DNA from: Pararhizobium mangrovi
GTDB lineage: Bacteria; Pseudomonadota; Alphaproteobacteria; Rhizobiales; Rhizobiaceae
DNA: 64,000 bases
Direction of reading: 5' to 3'
NCBI RefSeq assembly: GCF_006516965.1
Contig: NZ_VHLH01000003.1
Span: 22,216-86,215, forward strand
Positions 1 to 8,889 of this stretch are shown one piece after another. Positions within the stretch are counted from its first letter, which is position 1. Every line of letters begins with the position of its first letter. The notes under the pieces are model-generated. The model saw only the letters and a program-made list of their open reading frames with translations, ran no database searches and was not told the origin of the DNA. Both the position numbers and the translations under genes were made by a program.

Positions 1-548
1 AGGGGTTGATCCAGTACGCGAAGGACAATCCCGGTCAGCTCGACTACGCTTCGGCCGGAATCGGCTCCGCCCAGCAGCTCGCCTTCGAGTATTTCAAGGC
101 GAAAGCTGGCATCGACGCCGTGCATATCCCCTTCAACGGTTCGACGCCGGCGCGCACGGCCATCATGTCCGGTGAAGTCGGAGCCATCATCGACGGTACG
201 ATCGTGCCGAACGTGAAGGAGGGCGATCTCAAGGCCCTTGCCGTGACCGGCGACAAGCGCACCCCGGCGCTGCCGGATGTGCCGACGATGCAGGAAGCCG
301 GCGTCGACGGCTACACCTTCACCTCCTGGCATGGTCTCTTCGCACCGGCTGGAACGGACAAGGCGATCGTTCAGAAGCTGAACAAGGCCGTCGACGCCAT
401 TCTGGGCCAGCCGGAATTCGTCAAGCAGTTCCAGAAGCTCAACATCAATCTGGTCGGCGGTTCGCCGGAAGACTTCTCACAGTTCATCGCGCAGGAGTCC
501 GACAAGCTCGGCAAGCTCGTGAAGCAGGCGGGCATCAAGAAGCGCTGA
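1..548 (+). CDS. TTT transporter periplasmic receptor (TctC/Bug family), 5' end missing
   Basis: This is the C-terminal ~180 residues of a periplasmic solute receptor of the TctC/Bug family. The reading frame is open at the left edge, so the signal peptide and first lobe lie outside the window. Family landmarks visible are YASAGIGSAQQLAFEYFK, the loop VHIPFNGSTPARTAI and the stretch LPDVPTMQEAGVDGY before the C-terminal helices. Such receptors capture carboxylates and hand them to a TctA/TctB permease. The matching permease genes lie downstream at 2197-4246, after an intervening sulfatase gene. A strong stem-loop follows the stop codon. The ligand cannot be read from sequence; because of the sulfatase, a sulfated or sulfonated carboxylate is an attractive guess. 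Confidence 0.9.
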   Translation, partial: GLIQYAKDNPGQLDYASAGIGSAQQLAFEYFKAKAGIDAVHIPFNGSTPARTAIMSGEVGAIIDGTIVPNVKEGDLKALAVTGDKRTPALPDVPTMQEAGVDGYTFTSWHGLFAPAGTDKAIVQKLNKAVDAILGQPEFVKQFQKLNINLVGGSPEDFSQFIAQESDKLGKLVKQAGIKKR

Positions 549-623
549 ACTGGAATATCTCGGCCGCGACCGCTCGCGTCCGGGCACCTCGGCGTGAACG
601 TGCCTTTACCGATTTCATGTGCC

Positions 624-659
624 GCGGTCATGCGTCCGTTTCAACGTTCGCATGACCGC
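624..659. other. Stem-loop after the tctC-type gene
   Basis: Perfect 11-bp inverted repeat GCGGTCATGCG (624-634) / CGCATGACCGC (649-659) with a 14-nt loop, between the binding-protein stop and the sulfatase start. There is no T-run after it. It is more likely an mRNA-stabilising or attenuating hairpin that favours expression of the receptor over downstream genes than a full terminator (inference). Confidence 0.7.
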
Positions 660-679
660 CCATCAAGGCCGGAATTTCC

Positions 680-2161
680 ATGTCTGCACCCGCACCGAAC
701 GTCCTCTTCATCAGTGTCGATCAATGGCCCGGATACCTCATGGGTTGCGCCGGCCATCCCGTCATCGAAACGCCGACGCTCGATCGGCTGGCCGAAGTCG
801 GAACCCGGTACACGCGCTGCTATTCGGAAGTTCCGATCTGCATTCCGGCCCGCCGTTCCATGATGACGGGCAGTTCGGCGCGCGTGCATGGCGATCGCGA
901 TTTCCAGCCGGCGCTTGCGATGCCGGATATGCCGACCCTCGCGCAGTGCTTTCGGGACGGAGGCTATCAGGCCTTCGCCACCGGCAAGCTCCATGTCTAT
1001 CCGCCGCGTGATCGCATCGGGTTCGACGATGTGATGCTGGCGGAGGAGGGGCGCGGTCAGCTCGGCGGACCGGACGACTACGAGATTTTTCTCGCCGATG
1101 CCGGTCGTGCGGGAAAGCAGTTCCTGCACGGCATGAGCAACAACGAGTATTCGTGGCGACCGTGGCACCTGCCGGAAGACACGCACGTTACCAACTGGAC
1201 GACGACCACCGCCGCACGCATGATCAAGCGCCGCGATCCGACGCGGCCGGCCTTCTGGCACGTTTCCTATACGCATCCGCATCCGCCGCTCGCTCCGCTT
1301 GCAAGCTACATCGAACGCTATCGCAACCGGACGATCGACGATCCGATCATGGCCGAATGGGCGCGCGATCCTGCATCGCTGCCCTTCGTGCTTCGCGCCG
1401 TCCAGAGCTATTGGCCGCATTTGCCGCCCGAACAGCTTGCCGATATGCGGCGGGCCTTCTATGCGCTGTGTACGCATATCGACCACCAGATCCGCATCCT
1501 CATCGGCACGCTGCGCGAGGAGAAGGTGCTGAACGACACGATCCTGTGCTTCGTCAGCGATCACGGTGACATGCTCGGCGACGACGGCCTCTACGCAAAG
1601 CGGCTGATGTACGAGGGTTCGGCGAACGTGCCCTTCATCCTGGTCGACCGGAAGAACGGCGGGCGCGTGCCTGCCGGTGCTGCAAACGACCGGCTCGTCG
1701 GCCTGCAGGACATTATGCCGACGCTCCTCGATCTGGCCGGTCTTCCTGTTCCCGAAACCTGCGATGGACTGAGTGCGATCGGCACCGAGAAGCGCGACAT
1801 CTTCTACGGCGAGTGCCTTTCCAGCGAACGGGCAAGCCGGATGGTGCACGACGGCCGCTACAAGTTGATCTGGTATCCGGCCGGAAACCGCTTTCAACTT
1901 TTCGATCTTCAGGAAGATCCGCGGGAAGAGATCAATCTTTCCGGATCGCCGGAAGCGAGCGAAAGACTGGCCGCACTCAAGCGTGCCTTGCTTGATCGCC
2001 TCTACGGAAGCGACGAGGCGTGGGTGAAGGACGGCGAACTCGTCGGCGTCGACGAACCGGAAGACAAGGTCGCCGATAACCGGCAGCTTTCGGGGCAGCG
2101 CGGGCTTCACTACCCGCCGATACCGCCGGAGGATCCATCGATCGCGGTCGGATCCTGGTAG
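680..2161 (+). CDS. Sulfatase (alkaline phosphatase superfamily), cytoplasmic
   Basis: 493-residue member of the type I sulfatase family, which hydrolyses sulfate esters using a formylglycine made from an active-site cysteine. The N-terminal metal motif is NVLFISVDQW. The modification motif is C54-I-P-A-R58, which fits the minimal CxPxR signature but has Ala where most sulfatases have Ser. A second metal site is FVSDHGDMLGDDGLY in mid-protein. There is no signal peptide: the protein starts MSAPAPNVLF, so it should act in the cytoplasm on an imported substrate. The gene sits between tctC and tctB, which suggests the TTT system imports its substrate. Phosphonate monoester or arylsulfate hydrolysis are alternatives within the family. 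No formylglycine-generating enzyme gene lies in the window. Confidence 0.88.
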   Translation: MSAPAPNVLFISVDQWPGYLMGCAGHPVIETPTLDRLAEVGTRYTRCYSEVPICIPARRSMMTGSSARVHGDRDFQPALAMPDMPTLAQCFRDGGYQAFATGKLHVYPPRDRIGFDDVMLAEEGRGQLGGPDDYEIFLADAGRAGKQFLHGMSNNEYSWRPWHLPEDTHVTNWTTTTAARMIKRRDPTRPAFWHVSYTHPHPPLAPLASYIERYRNRTIDDPIMAEWARDPASLPFVLRAVQSYWPHLPPEQLADMRRAFYALCTHIDHQIRILIGTLREEKVLNDTILCFVSDHGDMLGDDGLYAKRLMYEGSANVPFILVDRKNGGRVPAGAANDRLVGLQDIMPTLLDLAGLPVPETCDGLSAIGTEKRDIFYGECLSSERASRMVHDGRYKLIWYPAGNRFQLFDLQEDPREEINLSGSPEASERLAALKRALLDRLYGSDEAWVKDGELVGVDEPEDKVADNRQLSGQRGLHYPPIPPEDPSIAVGSW

Positions 2162-2196
2162 GCGATCGAACGGGCGAATTCCAAGAGAACAAGGCA

Positions 2197-2727
2197 ATGA
2201 AACTCGTCAATTTCCGCCGGATCGAAATCACCGACCTGATTGCCGGTGGCCTGGTGACGGTCGTCGGCCTGTTCGCGGCGATCAGGTCGCTCGCTTCATA
2301 TCCGCTGGGCAGCGCGAGCCGCATGGGGCCTGGCTATTATCCGATGCTCATCGGTGGCGTCCTGATCGTCCTCGGTCTCTGCATCGCATTCGCACGGGCA
2401 TTCCAGCAACCGACGGGCGAGGTGGTCGACCGGGAGGCAATGCCTCTTGGCGAAGACGACGAGGAAGAGGATATCCGGTCCGTCTTGCGCGATACGGCGC
2501 CGTCGATCGTGCTCGTTCCATGCGCCATCGCCCTGTTCGGCTTCCTGCTCGAGCGTGCCGGGCTCATCCCCGCATGCGTCGGGCTGACGGTCGTCAGCGT
2601 TTTCGCCGCATCGCATTTCTCATGGGTCAGGCTCGTCGAGCTGATCGTCGCGATCCCGATCATCGCCTACCTCATTTTCGTCGTCGGGCTCGGTCTGCCC
2701 TTCGAACTCGTCAAGGGATGGTTCTGA
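2197..2727 (+). CDS. tctB: TTT transporter small membrane subunit TctB
   Basis: 176-residue membrane protein of the TctB family, the small permease subunit of tripartite tricarboxylate transporters. About four hydrophobic segments are visible: one near residues 12-30 followed by the typical SRMGPGYYPMLIGGVLIVLG stretch, and the rest after an acidic loop (GEDDEEEDIRS). TctB pairs with TctA in the inner membrane. The start ATG follows AAGAGAACAAGG, and the stop is one base before the tctA start, so the two are translationally linked. The upstream sulfatase ends 35 bp before the start. Confidence 0.9.
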   Translation: MKLVNFRRIEITDLIAGGLVTVVGLFAAIRSLASYPLGSASRMGPGYYPMLIGGVLIVLGLCIAFARAFQQPTGEVVDREAMPLGEDDEEEDIRSVLRDTAPSIVLVPCAIALFGFLLERAGLIPACVGLTVVSVFAASHFSWVRLVELIVAIPIIAYLIFVVGLGLPFELVKGWF

Positions 2728-2728
2728 A

Positions 2729-4246
2729 ATGGAACTCCTGAACCACCTCGCCGTGGGCGCGAGTGTCGCACTTACCTGGAACGGCCTGTTCTACTGCTTC
2801 ATCGGCGTGACGCTCGGCATGTTCGTGGGCGTGCTGCCCGGCGTCGGGCCGCTTCCCGCGATCGCCATGCTTCTCCCCGTGACGTTCTACCTCGATCCGA
2901 TCCAGGCGATGATCATGCTGAGCGGCGTCTATTACGGCGGCCAGTACGGCGGCAAGACGGCATCCATCCTCCTCAATCTGCCGGGGACGGCACCTGCTGC
3001 CGTGACCTGCCTCGACGGGTATCCCATGGCCAAGCAGGGCCGGGCGGACATCGCGCTCTTCGTAACGACGATCTCGTCGTTCGTGGGCAGTCTGCTCGGC
3101 ATCATACTCGTCGGCGGGTTCGCGCCGCTGCTCGCGAAATTCGCTCTCAGCTTCGGTGCGGCGGAATACTTCTCCCTGGTCGTGCTCGCCTTGATCGGCG
3201 CTTCCGCAATGGGAGGCAGCAGCTTCGCCCGTTCCCTCTCCATGGTCTTCTTCGGGCTGCTGCTCGGCATCGTCGGCGAGGATGTCACGTCGGGACGCGA
3301 ACGGTTCACCTTCGGAATTCCACAGATCGCCGATCGCCTCGATCTGGTGGCCGTGGCGATGGGCCTGTTCGGTGTGGCCGAAGTCATCTCAACGGCACGC
3401 AAATCGCGTGTCCATGCGGCGGAAGGCTTCAGCTACAAGGTCAGGCTTCCGAGCCGGGAGGATATGCGGCGAACGTGGAAGCCGACACTTCGCGGTGCGG
3501 GGATGGGGGCGATCTGCGGGATCCTGCCGGGTGCGGGAGCGACGATGGCCTCGTTCCTCGCCTATGCCGTTGAGCGATGGGTCTCCAAGACGCCGGAAAA
3601 GTTCGGCACCGGCATGATCGAGGGCGTAACCGCGCCCGAAGCGGCCGACAATGCCGCCGCGCAATCCTCCTTCATTCCGACGCTCACGCTCGGCATTCCG
3701 GGAAGTGCCGTCATGGCGGTGATGCTCGGTGCCCTGATGATCCACGGCATCACCCCGACGCCGCGTCTCATCACCGACAATGCCGAGCTCTTCTGGGGGC
3801 TCGTCGTCAGCTTCCTGCTCGGCAACGCGATCCTGCTCGTCTTCAACATCCCGATGATCGGCATATGGGTCCGGTTGCTCCAGATCCCCTATACGATCCT
3901 CTACCCGATCATCCTCGCCTTCATCTGCATCGGCGTCTACAGCATCAACAGCTCGGTCTTCGATATCTATCTGGTCCTGCTGTTCGGCCTGATGGGCTAC
4001 GGCATGCGGCTCCTGCACCTGCCGCCGGCGCCGCTCATCCTGGGCTTCATCCTCAGTCCCATGCTGGAGCAGAACTTCAGGCGCGCCATGCTGCTTTCAC
4101 GGGGAAGCTTCGAGGTCTTCGTGGAGCGTCCGATCAGCGCCGCGTTCCTCGCCGCTTCGGCGCTCATCGTGCTGGCGGTCCTTGCCGCTACGGTCCGTCG
4201 CGCACTCAGGAACCGGAAATCGATTCGGAAGCCCGTCGAGGTCTGA
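2729..4246 (+). CDS. tctA: TTT transporter large permease subunit TctA
   Basis: 505-residue polytopic protein with the two diagnostic TctA loops: GVLPGVGPLPAIAMLLPVTF near residue 32 and GILPGAGATMASFLAY near residue 258. There are about eleven hydrophobic segments. It forms the channel of the tripartite carboxylate transporter with TctB and the periplasmic receptor at the left edge. It is the last gene of this unit; the following 384 bp are non-coding and carry the next operon's promoter. The length is normal for the family. The substrate is unknown. Confidence 0.93.
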   Translation: MELLNHLAVGASVALTWNGLFYCFIGVTLGMFVGVLPGVGPLPAIAMLLPVTFYLDPIQAMIMLSGVYYGGQYGGKTASILLNLPGTAPAAVTCLDGYPMAKQGRADIALFVTTISSFVGSLLGIILVGGFAPLLAKFALSFGAAEYFSLVVLALIGASAMGGSSFARSLSMVFFGLLLGIVGEDVTSGRERFTFGIPQIADRLDLVAVAMGLFGVAEVISTARKSRVHAAEGFSYKVRLPSREDMRRTWKPTLRGAGMGAICGILPGAGATMASFLAYAVERWVSKTPEKFGTGMIEGVTAPEAADNAAAQSSFIPTLTLGIPGSAVMAVMLGALMIHGITPTPRLITDNAELFWGLVVSFLLGNAILLVFNIPMIGIWVRLLQIPYTILYPIILAFICIGVYSINSSVFDIYLVLLFGLMGYGMRLLHLPPAPLILGFILSPMLEQNFRRAMLLSRGSFEVFVERPISAAFLAASALIVLAVLAATVRRALRNRKSIRKPVEV

Positions 4247-4559
4247 ACTCGTCGCGCCGGAAGCATTCACCGGCGGATATGTAACCGATTTCTGTAACCT
4301 GGCGTGTCGCGTACACGAAACGCCCGTCTGTGCCTTACCCATTGCGATGAGGCGGCGTAGTTATCGTCAATTTGGGCAGCCTATTTGATCGCGGGAATCG
4401 TGCCGGCGCGATGGCTTTAGACCTGCTATACTTGGATACCTTCAGCGTTGGATTTGGGGCGGATCGACGTTTTTCCTCCTAACGCTTCCGCATGCGTGAT
4501 CGTCGTCGTTGCCAGTTCGACCAACGATCATTTCAGCTCGGCACCGTCATCCATCCGTG

Positions 4560-4588
4560 TTGACAACAATAGTCGTCGGGAATAAGTA
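4560..4588 (+). promoter_or_regulatory. Sigma-70-type promoter of ABC operon
   Basis: TTGACA at 4560-4565, a 17-bp spacer, and TAAGTA at 4583-4588. The -10 element overlaps the palindromic operator that starts at 4586, the geometry expected for repression. A leader of about 35 nt precedes the ribosome-binding site GGGAGAAGG. Confidence 0.6.
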
Positions 4589-4597
4589 ACCGGTTAC
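4586..4597. promoter_or_regulatory. Putative LacI-family operator (perfect palindrome)
   Basis: GTAACCGGTTAC is a perfect 12-bp palindrome with the central CG typical of LacI/GalR-family operators. It overlaps the -10 box of the promoter for the binding-protein gene at 4631. A near-identical site lies at 17685-17700, before the paralogous binding-protein gene and next to a LacI-type regulator gene. Confidence 0.7.
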
Positions 4598-4630
4598 AAG
4601 AATTTCCTTGGCGTCGATTGGGAGAAGGCG

Positions 4631-5953
4631 ATGCTGGATCATAAGTGGAATTCGAAGTTCGTTACGGCCGTGTTCGCCGGTGCTTTCGGCATCCTTGCAA
4701 CCGGTCTGTCCGCCCAACGGTCCATGGCCGACGATTTCAACTGGAAGGCCCATTCCGGAGAGACGGTCTCGTTTCTGGCGAGTACCAATCCTTGGACATC
4801 GGCGGTGATGAAGTACAAGGGCGACTTCGAGAAGCTGACCGGCATCACGTTACGCGTCGATACGTACTCCGAAGAGCAGATGCGCCAGCGCCTCGTGACC
4901 GTGATGAACGCGCGCAGCAACGAGGTCGACCTGTTCATGACGCAGGTTTCCCGGGAGGGCATGCAGTTCGCCGCAGCGGGCTGGTATCGCGATTTGATGC
5001 CGCTGGCGAAGAAGGAAACCGCGCCCGGCTATGAACTCGACGATCTCAGCCCTGCGCTGGTAAAGGCCGCGACATTCGACGGCGCGCTCGTCGGGATCCC
5101 GCTCAATATTGCGGGTCCGGTGATCTATTATCGTACGGACATCTTCGAAAAGTGCCAGGTTTCGCCCCCGGGCACGATCGACGACATCGCCAAGGTCGCG
5201 GCGAAGATCAAGAAATGCGACCCTTCGGTCACCGCGTTCGCTTCACGTGGTCTCAAGCCGGCGCTTCCCTACACGTTCAGCGTCTTGCTGCACAATATGG
5301 GCGGGTCGTACATGAAGGACGGCAAGTCCAACCTGTGCTCGCCGGAAGGCAAGAAGGCGCTCAGGACCTATGCCGGCCTTCTGAAGGACTATGGCCCTCC
5401 CGGTGTCGTGAACTACAATTTCTACCAGCTGACGAGCCTTTACCGGGCGGGACGATCGGCCATGTCCTTCGAGTCGTCCAACGAGCTTTCGTCCATCATG
5501 GAGAACGAGCAGCGCTTGGGCGACACAGGCGTCATGCCCTTGCCGAAAGGGCCGGGCGGATCGCACCCCATCACCATCGGGTGGTCGCTTGCGATCTCGA
5601 AGTTCAGTTCAAATCCCGACGCCGCCTGGTATTTCGTCCAGTGGGCGACGAGCCCGAAGATGCAGGCGAAGCTGGCGCTGGCGGGAATCGCACCGCCCCG
5701 TAAGTCCGCATCAAGCGATCAGGCTTACAAGACGTGGCTCGACAAGCAGCCGGTACGCAAGCAATGGCAGCAGGCGATCGATTTCCTGGCAGCCAACGGC
5801 AATTCCGACGTCGCCTATCCGATCGCCCAGAATCCCGTGTCGAGACAAATCATCGGCCAGGCCGTCGATAGCATTCTACTCGGCACCGCATCGGTCGACG
5901 AAGCCTGCAAGACGGCCGACGAAAAGGCCGATGCGCTTATCGCGCAGCAGTGA
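4631..5953 (+). CDS. ABC transporter substrate-binding protein, family 1 (sugar type), copy 1
   Basis: 440-residue periplasmic binding protein of the family that serves CUT1 sugar/polyol importers. The N-terminus (MLDHKWNSKFVTAVFAGAFG) is a signal peptide, with cleavage probably near residue 33. It is close to the protein at 17771-19096; by eye about two thirds of residues match, with long identical runs such as GLKPALPYTFSV and SPEGKKAL. Four cysteines (about 175, 196, 236 and 428) are conserved in both copies and may form disulfides. The start is fixed by GGGAGAAGG 2-3 nt upstream. The gene is the first of the operon with both permeases at 6170 and 7049 and the ATPase at 8889. A stem-loop follows the stop. 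Confidence 0.92.
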   Translation: MLDHKWNSKFVTAVFAGAFGILATGLSAQRSMADDFNWKAHSGETVSFLASTNPWTSAVMKYKGDFEKLTGITLRVDTYSEEQMRQRLVTVMNARSNEVDLFMTQVSREGMQFAAAGWYRDLMPLAKKETAPGYELDDLSPALVKAATFDGALVGIPLNIAGPVIYYRTDIFEKCQVSPPGTIDDIAKVAAKIKKCDPSVTAFASRGLKPALPYTFSVLLHNMGGSYMKDGKSNLCSPEGKKALRTYAGLLKDYGPPGVVNYNFYQLTSLYRAGRSAMSFESSNELSSIMENEQRLGDTGVMPLPKGPGGSHPITIGWSLAISKFSSNPDAAWYFVQWATSPKMQAKLALAGIAPPRKSASSDQAYKTWLDKQPVRKQWQQAIDFLAANGNSDVAYPIAQNPVSRQIIGQAVDSILLGTASVDEACKTADEKADALIAQQ

Positions 5954-5954
5954 A

Positions 5955-5992
5955 CGCGACCCATCACCGGCAATGACCCGGCGGCGGTCGCG
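5955..5992. other. Stem-loop after binding-protein gene copy 1
   Basis: CGCGACC (5955-5961) pairs with GGTCGCG (5986-5992). Additional CCGG/CCGG pairing is possible inside the loop. It lies just after the stop codon and 180 bp before the permease gene. It likely protects or uncouples the abundant binding-protein mRNA segment, as in many ABC operons (inference). The rest of the 216-bp gap shows no gene. Confidence 0.55.
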
Positions 5993-6169
5993 AAATCGAA
6001 AAGCCTCTTGGGACAATACCCTCCAGCACAGCCGCCCGATGATCGACAAATATTCGGATCTTTCGTCGATATGGCGCACATGATGTCGAGTGTTCGCATG
6101 GCTACGGATTTGGAATTCGGATCGGCATTCTTATTCATGACGGAACGCTGCGGCCGATTGGATTGAACG

Positions 6170-7039
6170 ATGGAAAAGAAGAACGAAGCGCGCCTGGAGC
6201 TGGCAAGCCTCTCGTTGCCGGCGATGATATACACCATCGCAATGATCGGCTTTCCGTTTATCTATACGATCTGGATGAGTTTTCATGCGACGACGGCAGC
6301 CCAGCAACTGGTATTCAACGGACTTGGGAATTATTCGCATCTGGTGTCCGACGGCGAGTTCTGGCACGGGCTGGTCGTAACCTTCTACCTCTATTTCCTT
6401 TCGCTGGCACTCCAGCTGTTCTTCGGTACCTATCTCGCGCTGCTGCTATTCCGTTCCAAGCGACTGCCTGGCATCGTTCGGTCGCTCTTCATCTCGCCGT
6501 TCCTGATACCGGGCGTGGTGACCGGTATGATGTGGCTCGTCATTCTCGATCCGTCGCTCGGCGCGGCGAACTATGTGCTGACCTCGCTGGGCCTGCCGGC
6601 GTCGGACTGGCTCGCCTCACCGACATGGGTTGTCCCGACGATCGCCATCATCGACACCTGGCAATGGGCTCCTTATGTCGCGCTGATCGTGCTTGGCGGC
6701 CTGCAGTCGCTTCCGCCAAGCGTCTACGAGGCGGCGGAGATCGACGGTGCATCGCGCCGCAAGGTCCTTTTCCGCATCACGTTGCCGCTGCTTCTGCCGA
6801 CGATCATGACGGCGACGATCCTGCGTAGCGTGGATCTGCTGCGCTTTTTCGATCTTATCTACATCACCACCCAGGGCGGGCCGGCAAACGCGTCCGACAC
6901 CTTGAACATCTACGGTTTTCGCGTCGGCTTCGAGTTCTTCCAGTTCGGCTATGCGAGCGCGCTCATGGTGACGCTTTCCGTGATTGTGCTCGGTGCCGTC
7001 CTGATCCTGAACCAGCTGCGCAACGCAGTCGCGTGGTAG
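6170..7039 (+). CDS. ABC transporter permease (MalF-like, CUT1)
   Basis: 289-residue inner-membrane permease with six hydrophobic segments. The EAA signature near residue 185 (EAAEIDGASRRKVLFRITLP) docks onto the ATPase. Of the two CUT1 permeases it is the MalF/UgpA type, lacking the extra N-terminal helices of E. coli MalF. It probably forms a heterodimer with the next gene product to import a sugar, polyol or derivative. The ribosome-binding site before this ATG is weak. Nine bases separate it from the next gene. Confidence 0.93.
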   Translation: MEKKNEARLELASLSLPAMIYTIAMIGFPFIYTIWMSFHATTAAQQLVFNGLGNYSHLVSDGEFWHGLVVTFYLYFLSLALQLFFGTYLALLLFRSKRLPGIVRSLFISPFLIPGVVTGMMWLVILDPSLGAANYVLTSLGLPASDWLASPTWVVPTIAIIDTWQWAPYVALIVLGGLQSLPPSVYEAAEIDGASRRKVLFRITLPLLLPTIMTATILRSVDLLRFFDLIYITTQGGPANASDTLNIYGFRVGFEFFQFGYASALMVTLSVIVLGAVLILNQLRNAVAW

Positions 7040-7048
7040 GAGCAAACG

Positions 7049-7876
7049 ATGCGCGCTCGTAGTTTCTCCGTTCCGTGGTTCACCGTTCTCAACGTGATCC
7101 AGCTCACCATCGCGGGCATCGTCGTCATCACGCCGACGTTGTGGATGGTTCTCTCCTCCTTCAAGCCCTCCTTCGAGGTCACGGCCTATCCGCCGACGCT
7201 CATCTTCTCGCCGACGCTCGAGAATTACGCCTCGCTTTCGCAGACGACGCCTTTCCTGCACTACGCCTTCAACAGCGTGCTCGTGACGGTCTCTTCGACG
7301 TTGATCGGCATTCTGCTCGGCGCGCCGGCGGCCTTCGTCGTTTCGTGGACGCGCATCACTTGGCCGGCGATCGTCTCCCTGGTCGCGCGCATGGCGCCCG
7401 GCACGCTGTTCCTGCTTCCCTGGTACGTCATGTTCCGACACTTCGACATGATCGGCAGCTACTGGTCGCTGATCCTCACCCATGCCGTCATCACGCTTCC
7501 GATCGTGCTTTGGGTCATGCTTCCATTCTTCGACGGCATCCCGCGCAGCGTGATCGAGGCGGCGCAGATCGACGGCTGCGGACCGATCAAGATCTTCCGG
7601 CGCATCGCCGTGCCGCTCGTCAGTACCGGTATCGCCGTCGCCTCGATCCTCGCCTTCGTTTTCTCGTGGAACTACTTCCTCTTCGCGCTGGTGCTTTCCA
7701 ACGCGCAGACGAAGACGCTGGTCGCGGCATCCTTCAACTTCATCGGCGAGGGCGCCACCAACTGGGGCGGACTGATGGCTGCCGCCACCCTCATCGCCCT
7801 GCCGCCACTGATCCTCGCCGTCGTCGTGCAGCGCTGGCTCGTGTCCGGCCTCACGCTCGGCGCCGTGAAGGGATGA
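7049..7876 (+). CDS. ABC transporter permease (MalG-like, CUT1)
   Basis: 275-residue MalG/UgpE-type permease with six membrane segments. The EAA loop near residue 170 reads EAAQIDGCGPIKIFRRIAVP. It partners the permease encoded just upstream. TAGGAGC nine bases before the ATG is a good ribosome-binding site. Its stop overlaps the start of the dehydrogenase gene (ATGA), so transport and first catabolic step are translationally coupled. Confidence 0.93.
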   Translation: MRARSFSVPWFTVLNVIQLTIAGIVVITPTLWMVLSSFKPSFEVTAYPPTLIFSPTLENYASLSQTTPFLHYAFNSVLVTVSSTLIGILLGAPAAFVVSWTRITWPAIVSLVARMAPGTLFLLPWYVMFRHFDMIGSYWSLILTHAVITLPIVLWVMLPFFDGIPRSVIEAAQIDGCGPIKIFRRIAVPLVSTGIAVASILAFVFSWNYFLFALVLSNAQTKTLVAASFNFIGEGATNWGGLMAAATLIALPPLILAVVVQRWLVSGLTLGAVKG

Positions 7877-8889
7877 CCCTCATGAACAGCGACAACCATT
7901 CGACCATGCGTGCCGCCGTCTTCCACGGCGACGAGCGCATCACCGTCGAGACGGTGCCGATGCCGCAGCCCGCCACGGGCGAGGCGCTGGTGCGCGTCCT
8001 TCGAACCGCGCTCTGCGGTTCGGACTTCAAGCTCTGGCACAAGGGTGCCGAACATACCGCGGGCCACGAGATCTTCGGCCGTGTCGACCAGCCGGGCCAC
8101 CCGCTGCACGGGCAAAGGTGCGCGGTCTACATTCCGCTGCACTGCGGCCACTGCGAAGCGTGCCGGGCCGGCGATACGCAGATGTGCGTCGAGATCTCCT
8201 CGCTCATCGGCTGGAACCGGGGCGGTGGGTACGGCGAATACGTCGCCGTGCCCGACAACTGCCTTCTGCCGGTGCCCGACGACATCGACGACGATCTCGC
8301 CCCGCTGCTGCTCGATACCATCGGCACCTCGGCGCATGCGGTTCGCGAGGCGAGCCGGGTCGTGCCGGCGGCGCAGGGTTCGGACGTGCTCGTCTGCGGC
8401 GCCGGACCGGTCGGCCTCGGTGTCATTCTGGCGCTGAAGGCGCTCGGCCATGCGCGCATCCACGTTTCCGATCCGAACCCCGTGCGCGAGGCGATCGCCG
8501 TCGATTTCGGCGCGACGGCGCATCCGACCGGCAGCCGCGAGAAGCGTTTCAAGCTCATCGTCGAATGCTCGGGCGCGCACGCGGCGCGCAACCTGGCGAT
8601 TGAACTCGTGTTGCCGAAGGGGGCGATCGTGCTCGTCGGCGAGAACGCCGAGCCGTGGACCATTACCGAAGACAAGGTGTTCCGTCGCAAGGACTTCGTC
8701 ATGATGCGGACCTTCTATTTCCCCAAGCACGATTTCGAACCGAACCTGGAACTGTTGCGCGCCCATCGCGACCGGTATCGCCGTCTCGTCGACGACGCCT
8801 TCGCACTGGATCTCCTTCCCGAGCGGTTTTCGCGGTTTGCGGAGGGTCGGCTCATCAAACCCGTACTCGCATTCGAGGAGGAGCGCTGA
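7873..8889 (+). CDS. Zinc-dependent medium-chain dehydrogenase (polyol/idonate dehydrogenase type)
   Basis: 338-residue zinc alcohol dehydrogenase that oxidises a hydroxyl of a polyol, sugar or sugar acid with NAD(P). Catalytic-zinc ligands C48 and H65-E66 (GHE motif) and the structural-zinc cysteines C91, C94, C97 and C105 are all present. The Rossmann motif is GAGPVG at 176-181. Overall it looks like L-idonate 5-dehydrogenase, sorbitol or galactitol dehydrogenase. The start overlaps the permease stop; an in-frame ATG at 7882 is an alternative. It lies inside the transporter operon, between the permeases and the ATPase, so it probably acts on the imported substrate, giving a ketose for the downstream kinase. 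The exact substrate is unknown. Confidence 0.85.
   Translation: MTLMNSDNHSTMRAAVFHGDERITVETVPMPQPATGEALVRVLRTALCGSDFKLWHKGAEHTAGHEIFGRVDQPGHPLHGQRCAVYIPLHCGHCEACRAGDTQMCVEISSLIGWNRGGGYGEYVAVPDNCLLPVPDDIDDDLAPLLLDTIGTSAHAVREASRVVPAAQGSDVLVCGAGPVGLGVILALKALGHARIHVSDPNPVREAIAVDFGATAHPTGSREKRFKLIVECSGAHAARNLAIELVLPKGAIVLVGENAEPWTITEDKVFRRKDFVMMRTFYFPKHDFEPNLELLRAHRDRYRRLVDDAFALDLLPERFSRFAEGRLIKPVLAFEEER

Larger units (their letters stand above)
4247..4630. other. Intergenic region holding the ABC-operon promoter
   Basis: 384 bp with no convincing gene. It is visibly richer in A/T than its neighbours. The 3' half carries a promoter and operator for the downstream binding-protein gene. Near its left end, GTAACCGATTTC (4281-4292) followed by GTAACC (4294-4299) resembles a decayed copy of the same operator, with a further half-site. 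No terminator with a T-run is obvious after tctA. Confidence 0.6.
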
